Source: Pomphorhynchus laevis (lineage: Eukaryota > Acanthocephala > Palaeacanthocephala > Echinorhynchida > Pomphorhynchidae). Taken from it: a stretch of 64,000 bases of DNA. Each line of letters opens with the position of its first letter. The stretch's first letter is position 1. The position numbers and the translations under genes were made by a program. Below are positions 20,861 to 32,800 of the stretch, piece by piece. The notes under the pieces are model-generated. The model saw only the letters and a program-made list of their open reading frames with translations, had not been told where the DNA came from and did no database searches. The stretch is taken from NCBI GenBank assembly GCA_012934845.2, contig WNNJ02002076.1, forward strand, positions 1 through 64,000. Direction: 5' to 3'.

Positions 20861-20899
20861 TCAAGTATTTTATTCATATAAACAGAAAGTGGTTTTATG

Positions 20900-22140
20900 T
20901 ACATTTAAAAACATTCCATATGAACCTAAGTTCATAGATATGCTCGATTTATGTTCAATACATAAATTCGATTTATCGATCCGATGTCCGATAAATCGAA
21001 ACATATAATTAATATTACTAAAATATTGTAATGTAATACAACAGTTTAATATCGTTGTATTAATTATTTAATAATTTGATGATTTTATTCAAATAATTTA
21101 ATTTAACTGTTGATTAAAATTTTAATAATTTCAAGACAATATGCTTCACTAATAAGTTTATAAATGTTTTTTTTGTTTAACCTATATATTTTATAAAGGT
21201 CAAAGAAATATTTGAAAAACTACACGAGAAAAAGAACTTAATTTACAGTATTATCAGTGCTAGACGCTAATATTAATATTTTAATTTGATTTTCTTTTAC
21301 TGTGTATTGTTAAAATCTAATTTAAAGTATAAAAATTAGGCTATTCTTCCTTTAAAACATATAATGACAAATATCTGATATTGTAAAATTTTGACTAAGG
21401 TTTTATTAGTCAAATTTTGACATAAATAGTCAAATTTATAATAACTAAACTATCAATGAGATTGTTGAATAATATAATATAACTTGAATATGAATACTAA
21501 ATAATTCAATTGAATAATTAAATTTAATAATATAATATGAATTCAACCTGATAACAAAATTAAATTGAATAAACTTTGTTTCTTAATTTCCTTTGTAAAA
21601 CGATTGTGATTTAAATAAATTATTAATCAATATTATTTTTAAATAATATTATTATAATTTACAATATAATATCTACATTATGATATAAAATATTATATTA
21701 CATTATAATATTAAATATTATATTACATTATAATATTTAATTAAAATATTTACAATATTATTTTGTATAATGTTAATATATTTTTTATTGCATAGATAAT
21801 CGAAAATAATTTAAAATAGTAAAAACTTTTATTAAATAAATAACTATTAAGAAATCAATTTTGGCAAGTACGAAATCAATTTTGGTTAGCACGATTTAAA
21901 ACAAAGACAAAGCGCACATTATATTTGATGTATTTCTTAGAAAAATTCCAAATATTTGAGTTACTGAACCAGTAAAAATCGAAATTAATCGTTAATAAAA
22001 ATGCTTTAAATAGCAAAAGCCAACAATCAGTTTTCACTTCGATCGATCTTAATTCAAAATAAAAATTTAGGTTTGCTAGCTTTAAATCAAGATTAAAAAT
22101 ACAAAAACAAGCATTTCTTCTGCCAAACTGATCACTCAAA
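20900..22140. other. AT-rich non-coding stretch
   Basis: No gene is recognised. There is low-complexity TATAATATTA sequence at 21640-21740. The open frame at 21876-22139 has no family features. Confidence 0.5.
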
Positions 22141-22152
22141 ACTGGAACTTAC

Positions 22153-22409
22153 ACTGAAACGTCGATCGGCATACTCCTCCAGACCTAAATTATCTCAATG
22201 TATTTGCACTAAAAACTAGCCGAGCACAACTACCTGTGAAGCGTTCCGATATTATCAGCAACTTCTCGTTCCATTCGAGTACGGAAACGATTGCCTTAAA
22301 CACACAGATAAAATAAAATGCAAGCAAAGGTATAAAATGATTAATACCATATCCTCTTCGTCGGTTAAACGGCATCAGATTCGCCAAATCTAAAAATGTC
22401 ATTTGAGAA
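22153..22409 (-). CDS. Candidate upstream exons (possible NXF1 N-terminus)
   Basis: Two segments with splice-like borders lie on the minus strand: 22348-22409 (after TTTTAACAG) reads MTFLDLANLMPFNRRRGYG, and 22153-22184 (after ATAATTTAG, before GTAAGT) reads LEEYADRRFS. They join in phase with each other. NRRRGYG recalls the arginine-rich N-terminus of NXF1, and the strand and order fit. The phase does not connect directly to the exon at 18539, so another exon would be needed, and the Penelope and SINE-like repeats lie between. They could belong to another gene. Confidence 0.35.
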
Positions 22410-22599
22410 CTGTTAAAATTTGAAGATAATTAATTATAAAAATAAAGTAATTGAAGTACAAATTATATTCTTAACATTGTGTATATGGCAATACAGTATT
22501 AATATCAAGCAAATCAATACAAAACAAAATCGTAAAATATATAAATCAACAAAATATTTAAATATTAAATCTAAACTCTTAAGCGAATAGATTTTATGA

Positions 22600-22960
22600 A
22601 TGGATAATAAATAATGTACTTTATCTTAGAATAAGATACACTAGATAATCAAATTTCAACAGAAGAAATACGTCATTAGCATGTATATGATCATGCGCTA
22701 TGTTGTGTCGAGGAATACGGATCGAAAGTTCTAGCTTTATATAAATATAAATAATATATTTATATTATTTATATTAAGAAAATATATTTATATTATTTAT
22801 ATTATTTATATTAAGAAAAACGATAGATCACGATTGCTAAAGGTTGCTACAAAAACGATAGATCACGATTGCTAAAGGATCACGATTGCTACACTAGATA
22901 ATCAAATTTCAACAGAAGAAATACGTCATTAGCATGTATATGATCATGCGCTATAATATA
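22600..22960 (-). repeat. Dispersed module (reversed) with a local duplication
   Basis: TTAGAATAAGATAC (22624-22637), GTCATTAGCATGTATATGATC and GTGTCGAGGAATACGGATCG are the reverse complement of the 130-bp module. The 60-bp piece ACTAGATAATCAAATTTCAA... is repeated at 22889-22950, separated by two copies of GATAGATCACGATTGCTAAA. Confidence 0.75.
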
Positions 22961-23129
22961 AAATCTTATATAATTATTTATTTTATTTATCTTTATTTAT
23001 TATAATTATATAATACGTAGACTGAGCTATCTAATATGATTTGATATACATTTAATTAATTGTAAAAATTAATTAATCATGTAAATATTATCGGTTGATC
23101 GATATCGGTTTAAATATTTTTATCGGTTG

Positions 23130-24575
23130 GATATGTAGGTTGTGAGAGAGCATATGTTGAACTGATTGATACAATCAATTGTTTACACTTGACACATATT
23201 GTGAAGGAATTTACCAGATTTTATGGAGACAAGCACTCTCTCCTTGATATTTATCTAATATCGCAACCAAATCTATTAGGTCAGATCTCACGTTTAGAGT
23301 CCCTTAGGTGTTCAGACCAAAATGTGATATACAACAATCAGACCATTGATCTATTTGTTGTGGGAGCGAAAACGGTATGGCATCCATTCCAGCATATTCT
23401 ATTAGATTTGCGCCTTCGGTTTTAGCCTCGTAAATCCAACGGATTCCACTCAAAACTTCCTCCTTGGTTTGATAAAGATGTACGTTATGCATAAGAGGGA
23501 CAATTGTCATATTTACGATTTGTAAAGCAGGATATAACTTTTGAATCATTTAAATCTATAAGGAAAAAGTTCACAGCCCTGAAACGTGCCGAGCTTATTG
23601 TTATCGTGACAGCTGTTATATGCAGATGATTTGAAAGTTTGGAGGCCAATGAAAGTTCTAGCAAAGATTTGGTATTCTTGCAATACAATGTCGATAAAGT
23701 TGCCGGTTGGGCGAGTGCAAATTGTCTAGACAATAAACAGTCAGAAATGCGCACATCTACGTATTAAAGGATTAACCAGTAATCTTCAGTTAAACTATCG
23801 TCTTAGGGATAAATATATTAAACTAGTGGAACATTTCAAGGACCTTGGATTTTGGATCTAAAATAACCTTTCAACAACACTTCATACTCGGTTTACCTGC
23901 TACAAGGCGATTTGTACGATGGGTCTTTCGAATCATTTAAATCTAGGAAAAAGTTCACAGCCCTGAAACGTAATTGTTACTCATTTGGATGATTTGAAAG
24001 TTTGGAGGCTAACAGCAAAGATTTGGTATGTTCAAAAGTTGCCGGTTGGGCGATGCAAATGACAAAAACAGTGAAATGCAAACGTATTAAAGTTCAGTCA
24101 TTTACTATATATATTAAACTAGTGGAACATTTCAAGCCAGTCTAAAATAACCTTTCAACAACACTTCATACTCGTTTACCTGCACAAGGCGATATCCAAG
24201 AATTAAACTCATTTGAACATATGCAAACCATTGCGAGTCAAAATGATAGTGTGCATATCCAAGAAAGAGTCAAAATGATAAGAAAGCTTACATCAAGCAA
24301 CGAAGTTTGTTAGGTCAACGCGGACATTGTCTTACAATAGAATCCTTGAGATTCAGAGTATGCAATCTTTCGAGACAAGTCGAAAATTATGCAATATGTG
24401 TTTGACTTGGAAGATTTTTCATGTGACACATCATGCCATTTGGACATTATTAATGTGTGCCCAGGCCGCTATTTAAATTAGCATTCTTTTGTTTTGGAGA
24501 GTCAACGGATTGTTCATACAAGGACACTATAGTTTAACCACGGAACTGTGAAATTGTGGAATTCTCTAAAAAAAG
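23130..24575 (+). mobile_element. CR1-like LINE remnant with an internal near-duplicate
   Basis: Plus-strand frames give the endonuclease end (FTRFYGDKHSLLDIYLI), the linker (LPWFDKDVRYA, SFKSIRKKFTALKR), then directly YADDLKVW-like sequence, so most of the RT core is missing. The block 23550-23928 recurs at 23929-24190 with many small deletions. The C-terminus ends with a WNSL-like block near 24560. Confidence 0.7.
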
Positions 24576-25335
24576 ATTTATTTTAAAGTGACAAATGCGT
24601 GCCAGCGCACGCTTACATGACAACAACAAAACATAAATGTCAATCATGTGTCGAGGTGTGAACGGATGAGGTGTTTAAATGTGATAAAAGAAGGAGCGCG
24701 GCGGACGTCAATAGGGAATTGATTCCAGGCGAGTGAGGCGGCGACGAGGAAGGATCGGAGACCATAGTTGTTGGAGTAATTGGGAACGTGGAGTAAGAAG
24801 GTATGACGGGAACGCAGCGATAGCGAGGTGGGGCGAGTGTCGTCTAGGAAAGGAAGGTTGATGAACGATGGGAATCCGACAGCGATGAGACGAAAAGTTA
24901 CGAGAAGAAGGCGGAGTTTGATGCGGATGGTGGGCCAGGAGAGTTGGGCAAGATATGTGGATATGTGGTCGAAGCGACAAAGACGAAAGAGCACTCAAAC
25001 GGCGGAGTTCATTATGCGTTGTAGGGGTAGGATGATTGATTTTGGAGAATTGGCGAAAAGGCTAAGGCAGTAATCGATTTTAGGGAAAAGAAGCGATGAA
25101 AGAAGAGACATACAAGAACGGAAGTCGATAAGGGGGCAGATACGGGGGATGTCACGTAGAATTAAGTTAGACGAGCGAACATTGTCACGGACGAAGGGTT
25201 TAAGGGAAAGGTTATCATCGAAATGGAAGCCTAAGAAAGTGAGATTGTGTACTATGGGTATGATCGATAAGGTAAAATATACAGTTGAAAGAGATTTGGT
25301 TTACGGGGGAGGATCCACATTATTTTAGACTTGTC
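24576..25335 (-). mobile_element. CR1-like LINE 3' fragment (family A)
   Basis: The minus strand matches 41575-42325 closely: KIMWILP at the upper end, LLFRLCRFDHIST..., HVPNYSNNYGLRSFLVAA, SLAWNQFPIDVRRAP, then the 3' UTR with stem GCGTGC-GCTG-GCACGC (24597-24612) and TTAAAATAAATC. The copy is 5'-truncated just upstream of that block. Confidence 0.9.
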
Positions 25336-25390
25336 GAGTACAGTTTATACTTGTCGAGTACATTATTTTAGACTTCACGAGTACATTTGA
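25320..25390. repeat. Short local repeat at a LINE edge
   Basis: ACATTATTTTAGACTTGTCG is repeated two to three times in 70 bases (25324, 25345 partial, 25361), exactly at the truncated end of the family A fragment. Confidence 0.7.
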
Positions 25391-25579
25391 AGCTGAATCG
25401 CTGGATATATTCAAGCATAACATAATCAGGGGAATTAATGTTGTGCTACTACAGGGATCCAATCTCTGATCTAATTTCATAGATTTCTTAATTAACGTGA
25501 TGCAAATATTGAGTTATGCTTGTATTGTTGTCTTGTATAATAACAGATTAGAATATAAATTGCACAAGAGTAAATACCA

Positions 25580-25720
25580 GATCTCCTAACGAGTGTGACG
25601 TGAAGGCTTATTCGACAGCCAACATTATACTTTGCATTCATTAACTTGACTTAGAGTGACCAAAATGAACTTGACAATTTTAATTAAATTCAAGCGTTAA
25701 GTGTTCAAATTATTGTTCAA
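25580..25720 (+). repeat. Direct repeat, copy 1 (LINE 5' region)
   Basis: AGATCTCCTAACGAGTGTGA... and GCCAACATTATACTTTGCA match 26347-26480 with moderate divergence. The second copy leads into an ORF1, so this is probably a LINE 5' UTR. Confidence 0.7.
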
Positions 25721-25799
25721 AATTATAAATAATGCGTGAAATAATTAAAAAAAACAGCTTATCGAACAAATTTCAAAATGATTAAATATTATTACAAGC

Positions 25800-26310
25800 A
25801 AGCATAGGCTATAAAGCCGTTTCGCTCTATCACAAGAAAATATCATTATATACACCAAAATCGACATAAAAATATCAATAAAAGGGGTAATCATCATTAT
25901 TCCTGCTATTAATCGCCCAATTTATGAGAGCAGTCTTGAATGTCTTAACGTCTGTGACCATCACGATTTCCGACGGTATTCGATTCCAAGCATTTGCACA
26001 ACGATGAGACAACCTATGCAACCGTAAACTGCGACCATTGGACGATATCCTCAACAACAGGGGATGACCTCTGTGGCATCGTCTATCGTTGATAACCATT
26101 GAATGCGTAGGATATCCATCCGAACCGTTGGCGATATGCCACATTACTAATATATCTAGGATGTTCAGTCTTTGGTACACAGTCATCATACCCGAAGTTT
26201 TATTATTATTGGTTTTAATATTAGTGTCCAAATTATGTAATAGCCATATATTCCAGAAAATAATTATATCGACATCATTAAATCGTGTTTATCAATAGCC
26301 CGTAGATAAA
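25800..26310 (-). mobile_element. LINE C-terminal fragment (CR1-like)
   Basis: The frame 25875-26231 reads CHRGHPLLLRISSNGRS, RLSHRCANAWNRIPSEIV and DVKTFKTALINW, the RGH...WN.LP...FK signature at the C-terminus of CR1/Jockey-type ORF2 proteins. It is flanked by two direct copies of an unrelated 5'-UTR-like sequence (25580-25720 and 26347-26480). Confidence 0.8.
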
Positions 26311-26346
26311 ACAAATGAAATATATTAAATTAATGATCATTTTAAT

Positions 26347-27840
26347 AGCAGATCTACTAAACGTGTGACATGACAGCCTATTAAAAAGCCAACATTATAC
26401 TTTGCACTCATTAACTCGATTTATAGTGACTAAAATGAACTTAGCAATTTTAATTAAACTTCATTATTTGCCCTTGTCAATGCTAAAGCAAATAAGTTTT
26501 GGCTATATATAAATTATGTATAAATTATGGTCTTCAGCAAAGAAGACCCTATGAATGCTTCAATAAACATTGATTTGACTGATGATGGTTTGATTCAATC
26601 TGAGTCAACCTACATGAATTTTAATAATTCTGCAATTATTCATTCGACAAATACTGTGGACATATATTCCGTCATCAGACAAGACAAATATAATGTAATC
26701 AAAACTCGAAAATCGCCAAATACTGAACTATCCATTAAGACCAAAGATTGTAATAGAAACTATCGAGTTGCTAATAGTGGAACAACGCCTTAAATCGTCA
26801 AGTAATACATAGTACTGAAGCAAGTACTTTCTCGGGTAGTGCATCTCTCTACCAAAACAAATGATAGACAACAAAACCTTAATCGAAGTTATAATATTAT
26901 TCTCAGTGGAATCCCAAAATCAGCTGTAGAAAATTCCCAATCACGATGTTGATAGATTACGCGACATTTTTTCTCAGCTTTTGCAAAAAGATGATGAGGA
27001 GATTGCAAGTTGTTTAAACGTTCGTAAGGTGTTTAGATTGGAAAAGAAATTAATTGATAAGCCTAGACTATTTAAGGTCGTAATGAGCTTTCTTGATCTT
27101 GCTAATATTTTATTAAAGCGTGGATATCGATTGAAGGAAATCAATACATGTATTCTTCGCGATCTCGCGATAGAGGACCGTATAAAACTAAGAATGCAAA
27201 TAAATATTTGAAAAGTCGTTTAGCTAGTCATGAAGTTAACCTTTGTGTTCGAAATTTTCGCGTTGTGAAACGGCGACTGACAGTTCGATGGGTTCCGATA
27301 AAGCATCTATAAGCGAAACTAACAACGAATTTTTACAATGTGATCAGATTGTGGATCTTTCGATAGTGTCTTCAAACAGTAGCAATCGAGAAATTTGCCC
27401 TCCTTTAGGATGTCTGGTTTCATATGAAGGTATTTTTTAGTCGAAACAACAAACATATAGTCTTAGTAATGTTTCACGGCATTTGTCAATAGGCTATACG
27501 AATTTGCGTTGTTTGACAGCTCAGGTCGTAGAACTTAAGCAATATATTCTGTCACATTCGTACGATTTTTTTCTGTATAACTGAATCATGGTTATATATT
27601 CATGTTACAGATACCCTTATTAACATTCCAGGTTATCGACTGCTTCGAGCTGATCGAATATAAGGTAAGCGTGGAGGTAGAATTGCTGCGTACGTTCGCA
27701 ACGATTTCATTATATCAAATATATCATCTCCGTGTGACAAGTATGGATCAATTGAGAGCTTGTGCTTTTACGCCAATTGTGAGTCCGTCAGTATTAATAT
27801 TTGCGTTCTATATCGGTCTCCATCAGTTTTTATAAATTAT
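26347..27840 (+). mobile_element. 5' part of a CR1-like LINE: 5' UTR, ORF1 and endonuclease start
   Basis: After a 5' UTR the frame 26527-26793 begins MVFSKEDPMNASINIDL. Next come SYNIILSGIPKS and QKDDEEIASCLNVRKVF...DKPRLFKVVMSF...LAIEDRIKLRMQIN (26981-27211), the esterase-less RRM-type ORF1 pattern of CR1/L2-like elements. From 27480 the endonuclease starts in several frames: LRCLTAQVVELKQYI, ESWLY, IPGYRLLRADR, ISSPCDKYGSIESLCFY and YRSPSVFINYDYW. It stops before the RT. The copy is broken. Confidence 0.75.
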
Positions 27841-28470
27841 GATTATTGGCTACTTTATGAGGTCATAGTGAACTTAACAAGTATCCTCTAAGTGTAAGTT
27901 TAAAGTTTCGAATTTAAGTTTTTGTTCAAAATTAAAAAAATAGTGCGTGATAGCATGATAATGCACGCTAAAGCATGGTAAAGCAGAGTTTGTCTCTGCA
28001 TTAATTTTGTTTATTGTTCATCACAATCTGATATTGAACAAATTTCAAACAATGAAAACAATTGAACGCTATAAAAAATTATGCAATAACTCGTAAAAAA
28101 TTGCAAATCTCGATGATGGGTCGTTAAAAGCAAATATCATTACATGTAATATGCATTGAAGAATATGCAATTTGTTGCATTGTATAAATTGAAAACGTGC
28201 AAGCAAAGTTGATATTTATAATTGGAATGCTAAATCAATATCTACAAACGAAAGACCAATGACTTAGCTCAACACAAATGAACCAAATACCACTGATAAA
28301 ATATGCATTTTCAAAATATATTTAATGACTATCATGCATTTTGAATATCTCCTAAAAAGGAAGCAGCTGATTGAAGCTTCTAGTCTTAATTGATAAGCGC
28401 ACGAAATAAGCATTTAAGAACTTATTCTAGCGTTACACAACCAATTAGTCAATTGGAAACTGTAATTGTG
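27841..28470. other. AT-rich non-coding stretch
   Basis: I see no gene or repeat that I can name. Confidence 0.5.
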
Positions 28471-28474
28471 TCGT

Positions 28475-29080
28475 ATCTACAAATGATTATAATGCAATTA
28501 AAGATTTATTCTGTGATTTCTCTATTGCATTGAATGGACGCACTCAATCGAATGAATTGAATTGCAGCATCTATCGATTTTGATATCCTTTCAACATATA
28601 TTTCAAGTGCTAAATGTAAAAATTAATTTAAATAAGATTCTAGTTTAAAATTTATTAAGCCCTGATTAAGTATCAAATAGATGGAAGTTCATGAGTTTAT
28701 CATTAAATAGCAATAATTATTTAATAATTATTTAAAACAAATATATTTATTTTAAAAATATATTCAAGATAATCTTAACAATTCTAATTTTAAAAATATT
28801 TTTTCTTGATATTTAAAATCCATTTATTAATATTTATTATTTAAAATCTAAAGTTGATAAAATATTTGTTAACTACAAATGACAACAATGAGATTAAAGA
28901 TTTATTCCGTGATTTCCCTGTTGCGTAAAATTGCCGTATTCAATGCAATCCTTAAACCCATCGATGTTGATATTAAATTAATGTAAAACTTTATTTAAAT
29001 AAGTTTATAGTTTAAAAAGCCGAGATTAAGTCTCAAATAGATAGGAGTTTTTCGATTTGTCATTAAATGGTAAGGGGGAG
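28475..29080. repeat. Diverged direct repeat (two copies, about 390 bp apart)
   Basis: GATTAAAGATTTATTCCGTG and AAATAGATAGGAGTT blocks at 28865-29080 correspond to ATTAAAGATTTATTCTGTGA and AAATAGATGGAAGTT at 28475-28720. The spacing is conserved but divergence is high. Confidence 0.6.
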
Positions 29081-29269
29081 TGTCAAAGCAGCTAATTGTT
29101 GGTGTAAAAGAGAATGAATGAATATGGGAAAGCGGATACTGCAATAGTTAAAATAAAATGTCATAAAAGTAGCAATTTTATAATAGGAAACGAAAATCTA
29201 TTCAATATTTATTTTAGCACGTTTGTAAAGTTTAGCTGTAATTAATATAGAATTATTGGAGCTGGATCA

Positions 29270-29385
29270 AAGAAATGAAATTTATTTGATACTTTTTACT
29301 AACTTCTGTTAGCATCTTTATTCATCTTAAGTAAATTTCCTGAAGAAATTAGCGAAATATCAAATAATTTCTTTTCTTTCTTTAA
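29270..29385. repeat. Paired remnants of the Penelope-type terminus
   Basis: CTGAAGA-AATTAGC-GAAATATC lies on plus (29339-29363), and an inverted related block (GATGCTAAC...GTTAG...GTATC on minus) lies at 29285-29320. They are decayed, mutually inverted forms of the motif at 17730-17772. Confidence 0.45.
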
Positions 29386-29582
29386 TCCAACTCTAATCAT
29401 TTATCAATAAATTGATCATTACCAACTATTATAAATTTGCGGTTATTATTAAATTGTGCTTAAGAATTTTTCAAATACTTATGTAAAAAATTATATCTGC
29501 AAGCATCAAACATCAAAATTTGAATTGATTTATTGGTAAATAATTTAAAATTCCAACACACTTTATAGAAAGAATCAGATCA

Positions 29583-30885
29583 GATAACTAAGTCTATGTA
29601 TTTTATAATATATAAGTCAAAAATAAAGATAAATAATAAATAATTGTATAAGATCTTATACAATTTATATTTAAATCAATTTAAAAAAATTGAAATTTAA
29701 AATAGTCAATTTTTATGAATTAAATAATAAATAACAGACGAGGCATAAGAATAAGGATTAGAAATCATCAGAAGGATCAACTATGCTATCAGATAACTAA
29801 GTCTATGTATTTTATAATATATAAGTCAAAAATAAAGATAAATAATAAATAATTGTATAAGATCTTATACAATTTATATTTAAATCAATTTAAAAAAAAT
29901 TGAAATTTAAAATAGTCAATTTTTATGGATTGAATAATAAATAACAGACGAGGCATAAGAATAAGGATTAGAAATCATCAGAAGGAACAACTATGCTATC
30001 AGATAACTAAGTCTATGTATTTTATAATTTATAAGTCAAAAATAAAGATAAATAATAAATAATTGTATAAGATTTTATCCAATTTATATTTAAATCAATT
30101 TAAAAAAAATGAAATTTAAAATAGTCAATTTTTATGGATTGAATAATAAATAACAGACGAGGCATAAGAATAAGGATTAGAAATCATCAGAAGGAACAAC
30201 TATGCTATCAGATAACTAAGTCTATGAATTTTATAATATATAAGTCAAAAATAAAGATAAATAATAAATAATTGTATAAGATTTTATCCAATTTATCTTT
30301 ATATCAATTTAAAATAAAAAAATTATAATTTAAAATTGTCAATTTTTATGAATTAAATAATAAATAACAGACGAGGCATAAGAATAAGGATTAGAAATCA
30401 TCAGAAGGATCAACTATGCTATCAGATAACTAAGTCTATGTATTTTATAATATATAAGTCAAAAATAAAGATAAATAATAAATAATTGTATAAGATCTTA
30501 GACAATTTATATTTATATCAATTTAAAATTAAAAATTGAAATTTAAAATAGTCAATTTTTATGAATTAAATAATAAATAACAGACGATGCATAAGAATAA
30601 GGATTAGAAATCATCAGAAGGAACAACTATGCTATCGGATAACTAAGTCTACGTATTTTATAATATATAAGTCAAAAATAAAGATAAATAATTAATAATT
30701 GTATAAGATCTTATACAATTTATATTTATATCAATTTAAAATTAAAAATTGAAATTTAAAGTAAAAGTCAATTTTTATGAATTGACTAATAAATAACAGA
30801 CCATTATTTGAATAAGGAATAGATGCCATCAGGAGGAAATGCTATGTTATCAGGTTTCAGCCCCTATTCCTCGACAGTAAATTTA
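29583..30885 (+). repeat. Tandem array of six 210-bp units
   Basis: Units start with GATAACTAAGTCTATG at 29583, 29792, 30002, 30211, 30424 and 30638 (lengths 209-214). Each unit is the AT-rich part of the dispersed repeat plus the first 50 bases of its 130-bp module (GCATAAGAATAAGGATTAGA...CTATGCTATC). The last unit runs further into the module, to TATTCCTCGAC. Confidence 0.95.
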
Positions 30886-31059
30886 ACTAATTATATCGAA
30901 AACATTGCCAGTGTCAACTTTTAACGGCGAACAGAAATAAAGAAAATATGTAAATGTAAATGAAAATAATTCAAAATTTCCTCAGCTTGTGACTTAAGTA
31001 TCTTTTACTTATCTTTTTAAAAATCATTAAATGTTAAAGAAAATTGAGCTTATTCAATA

Positions 31060-31980
31060 TAATAATTGAAAGCTAAAATAAAAGTCAATTTTTATGAATT
31101 GACTAATAAAGATGTTATAAGATGTTAAATTTTATAAATGTTATAATTTAGATTTATATAAAGTAAGATTTTTAAATAATATCGGTATCTGAGTAAGAAT
31201 TAAGGAATTTATATAATTTATATCAAGTCAAAATAAAATATTGAACTTTAAAATAAAAGTCAATTTTTATGAATTGAATAATAAATAACAGACAATGTAT
31301 AAGAATAAGGATTAGAGGCCATCAATGTTGATGCCCTTTAATCATTGTTGGTCAACAATAATTTGGATTGTGGTCATTAGATTAGATCATTAGAAGATTC
31401 ATAATTATACATGATTTTATACAATTTATATTTATATAACGATAATATAAAAATGGAAATTTAAATGAAATTTAAAATGAAATTTTTAAATAATTTGACT
31501 AATAAATAACAGACGTTGTATCAGAATAAGGATTAGAGATCATCAGGAGGAACTGGTATACTATCAGGAAAAGAGATGTTATAAGTAAGATATAAAGTAC
31601 GATTTTTAAAAATCATTTTTATGAAGACTAATAAATAACAGATGTTGTATCGGAATAAGGATTAGAGATCATCAGGAGGAACTGCTATGCTATCACGTTT
31701 CGGTACCTATTCCTCGACCTAATATAGCAGCGGGACCAAACACCTGCTAATGATATGTCAAACTTATTCTAATACAAAATATATCATAAAAAATAAATAA
31801 TTATAAATAATTATGAGATTTTATAACTTATATCAAGTTAAAATAGAAAATTAAGAATTTAAACTAAAATTCAATTTTTATGAATTGACCAATAAATAAC
31901 ATACTTTATATCAGAATAAGGATTAGAGGTCATCAGGAGGAACTGCTATGTTATCAGGTTTCGGTACATATTCCTCTTTA
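31060..31980 (+). repeat. Four further copies of the dispersed repeat
   Basis: TTTTTATGAATTGA plus the module start recur at 31260-31325, 31490-31570, 31620-31785 (full module, GTATCGGAATAAGG to CTTATTCTAATAC) and 31870-31976. Copies differ in where they are truncated, and one is joined to unrelated sequence at 31325. Confidence 0.85.
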
Positions 31981-31989
31981 TATCTATAC

Positions 31990-32800
31990 CCATATGATTA
32001 TCCACTGTATAATCTATAGACATAGGAAGAATAATATCATTCAAACAAGAGAATGACCAACATAAATTGTTCAACATAAAATATGGCAATTCCTAAGTTG
32101 TTTTCTCAACACCAAATACGTCTCATATAGTCTCAAAATAGTTTAGTGAGTTATACTTAGTTAAAAACTGCTATTCTGAATCGATATGAAATTGTACGGA
32201 ATCGGACGGGAACCATAAATGTATACAAAGGTCAAATTAAATCAACATGTATTTGGCCCCGCTGCTGTAAGAGATGTGTGTATAAGAGATTGTGTATTTG
32301 TGTAGCTACGAACACCGCAATTTCTTTTGAAATATTTCTAAAGATCAAATTAAAATGTTTAATATCTACATATAAACTAGATCTTCATTTGTAGAATGTA
32401 TCTTACTAGGAAAATAAACGGCTTTCATTAATATTGTCCCCGCCTGCAGCAATAGTCACGTGTGCTATAACTAATCTCCTCTATATAAAGAGATGTAATG
32501 ATTTAATTAAGATATGCAGATAGCATATCTTGGCAACGTGTTAATATCGTTACGTTTCTAAGCAACATGAAAGGACGCGCGCCTTTGTTATTTTTATAAA
32601 AACAACGTCTAGGAGAACATCCTCTTAATATGGTCTTGAAGAAATTGAAAAACAGCACCAGAGCAATACACTTTATCTCCATCAAATATTCATTTTGAAA
32701 TTTTCGAATTGAATATACAAACTAATATATCAACTAATATTTCAAGTGAATATATAACTAATACTGCCCCAAAATTCCGAATTAAAAAATTTGTCAATAT
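31990..32800. other. Non-coding stretch
   Basis: Nothing recognised. The open frame at 32503-32685 has no family features. Confidence 0.5.

Noticed and set aside
31646-31785. Hammerhead ribozyme in the 130-bp module
   Set aside because: GTC, GAAAC and CTGATGA all occur on the minus strand, but in the wrong cyclic order, so the fold cannot form.
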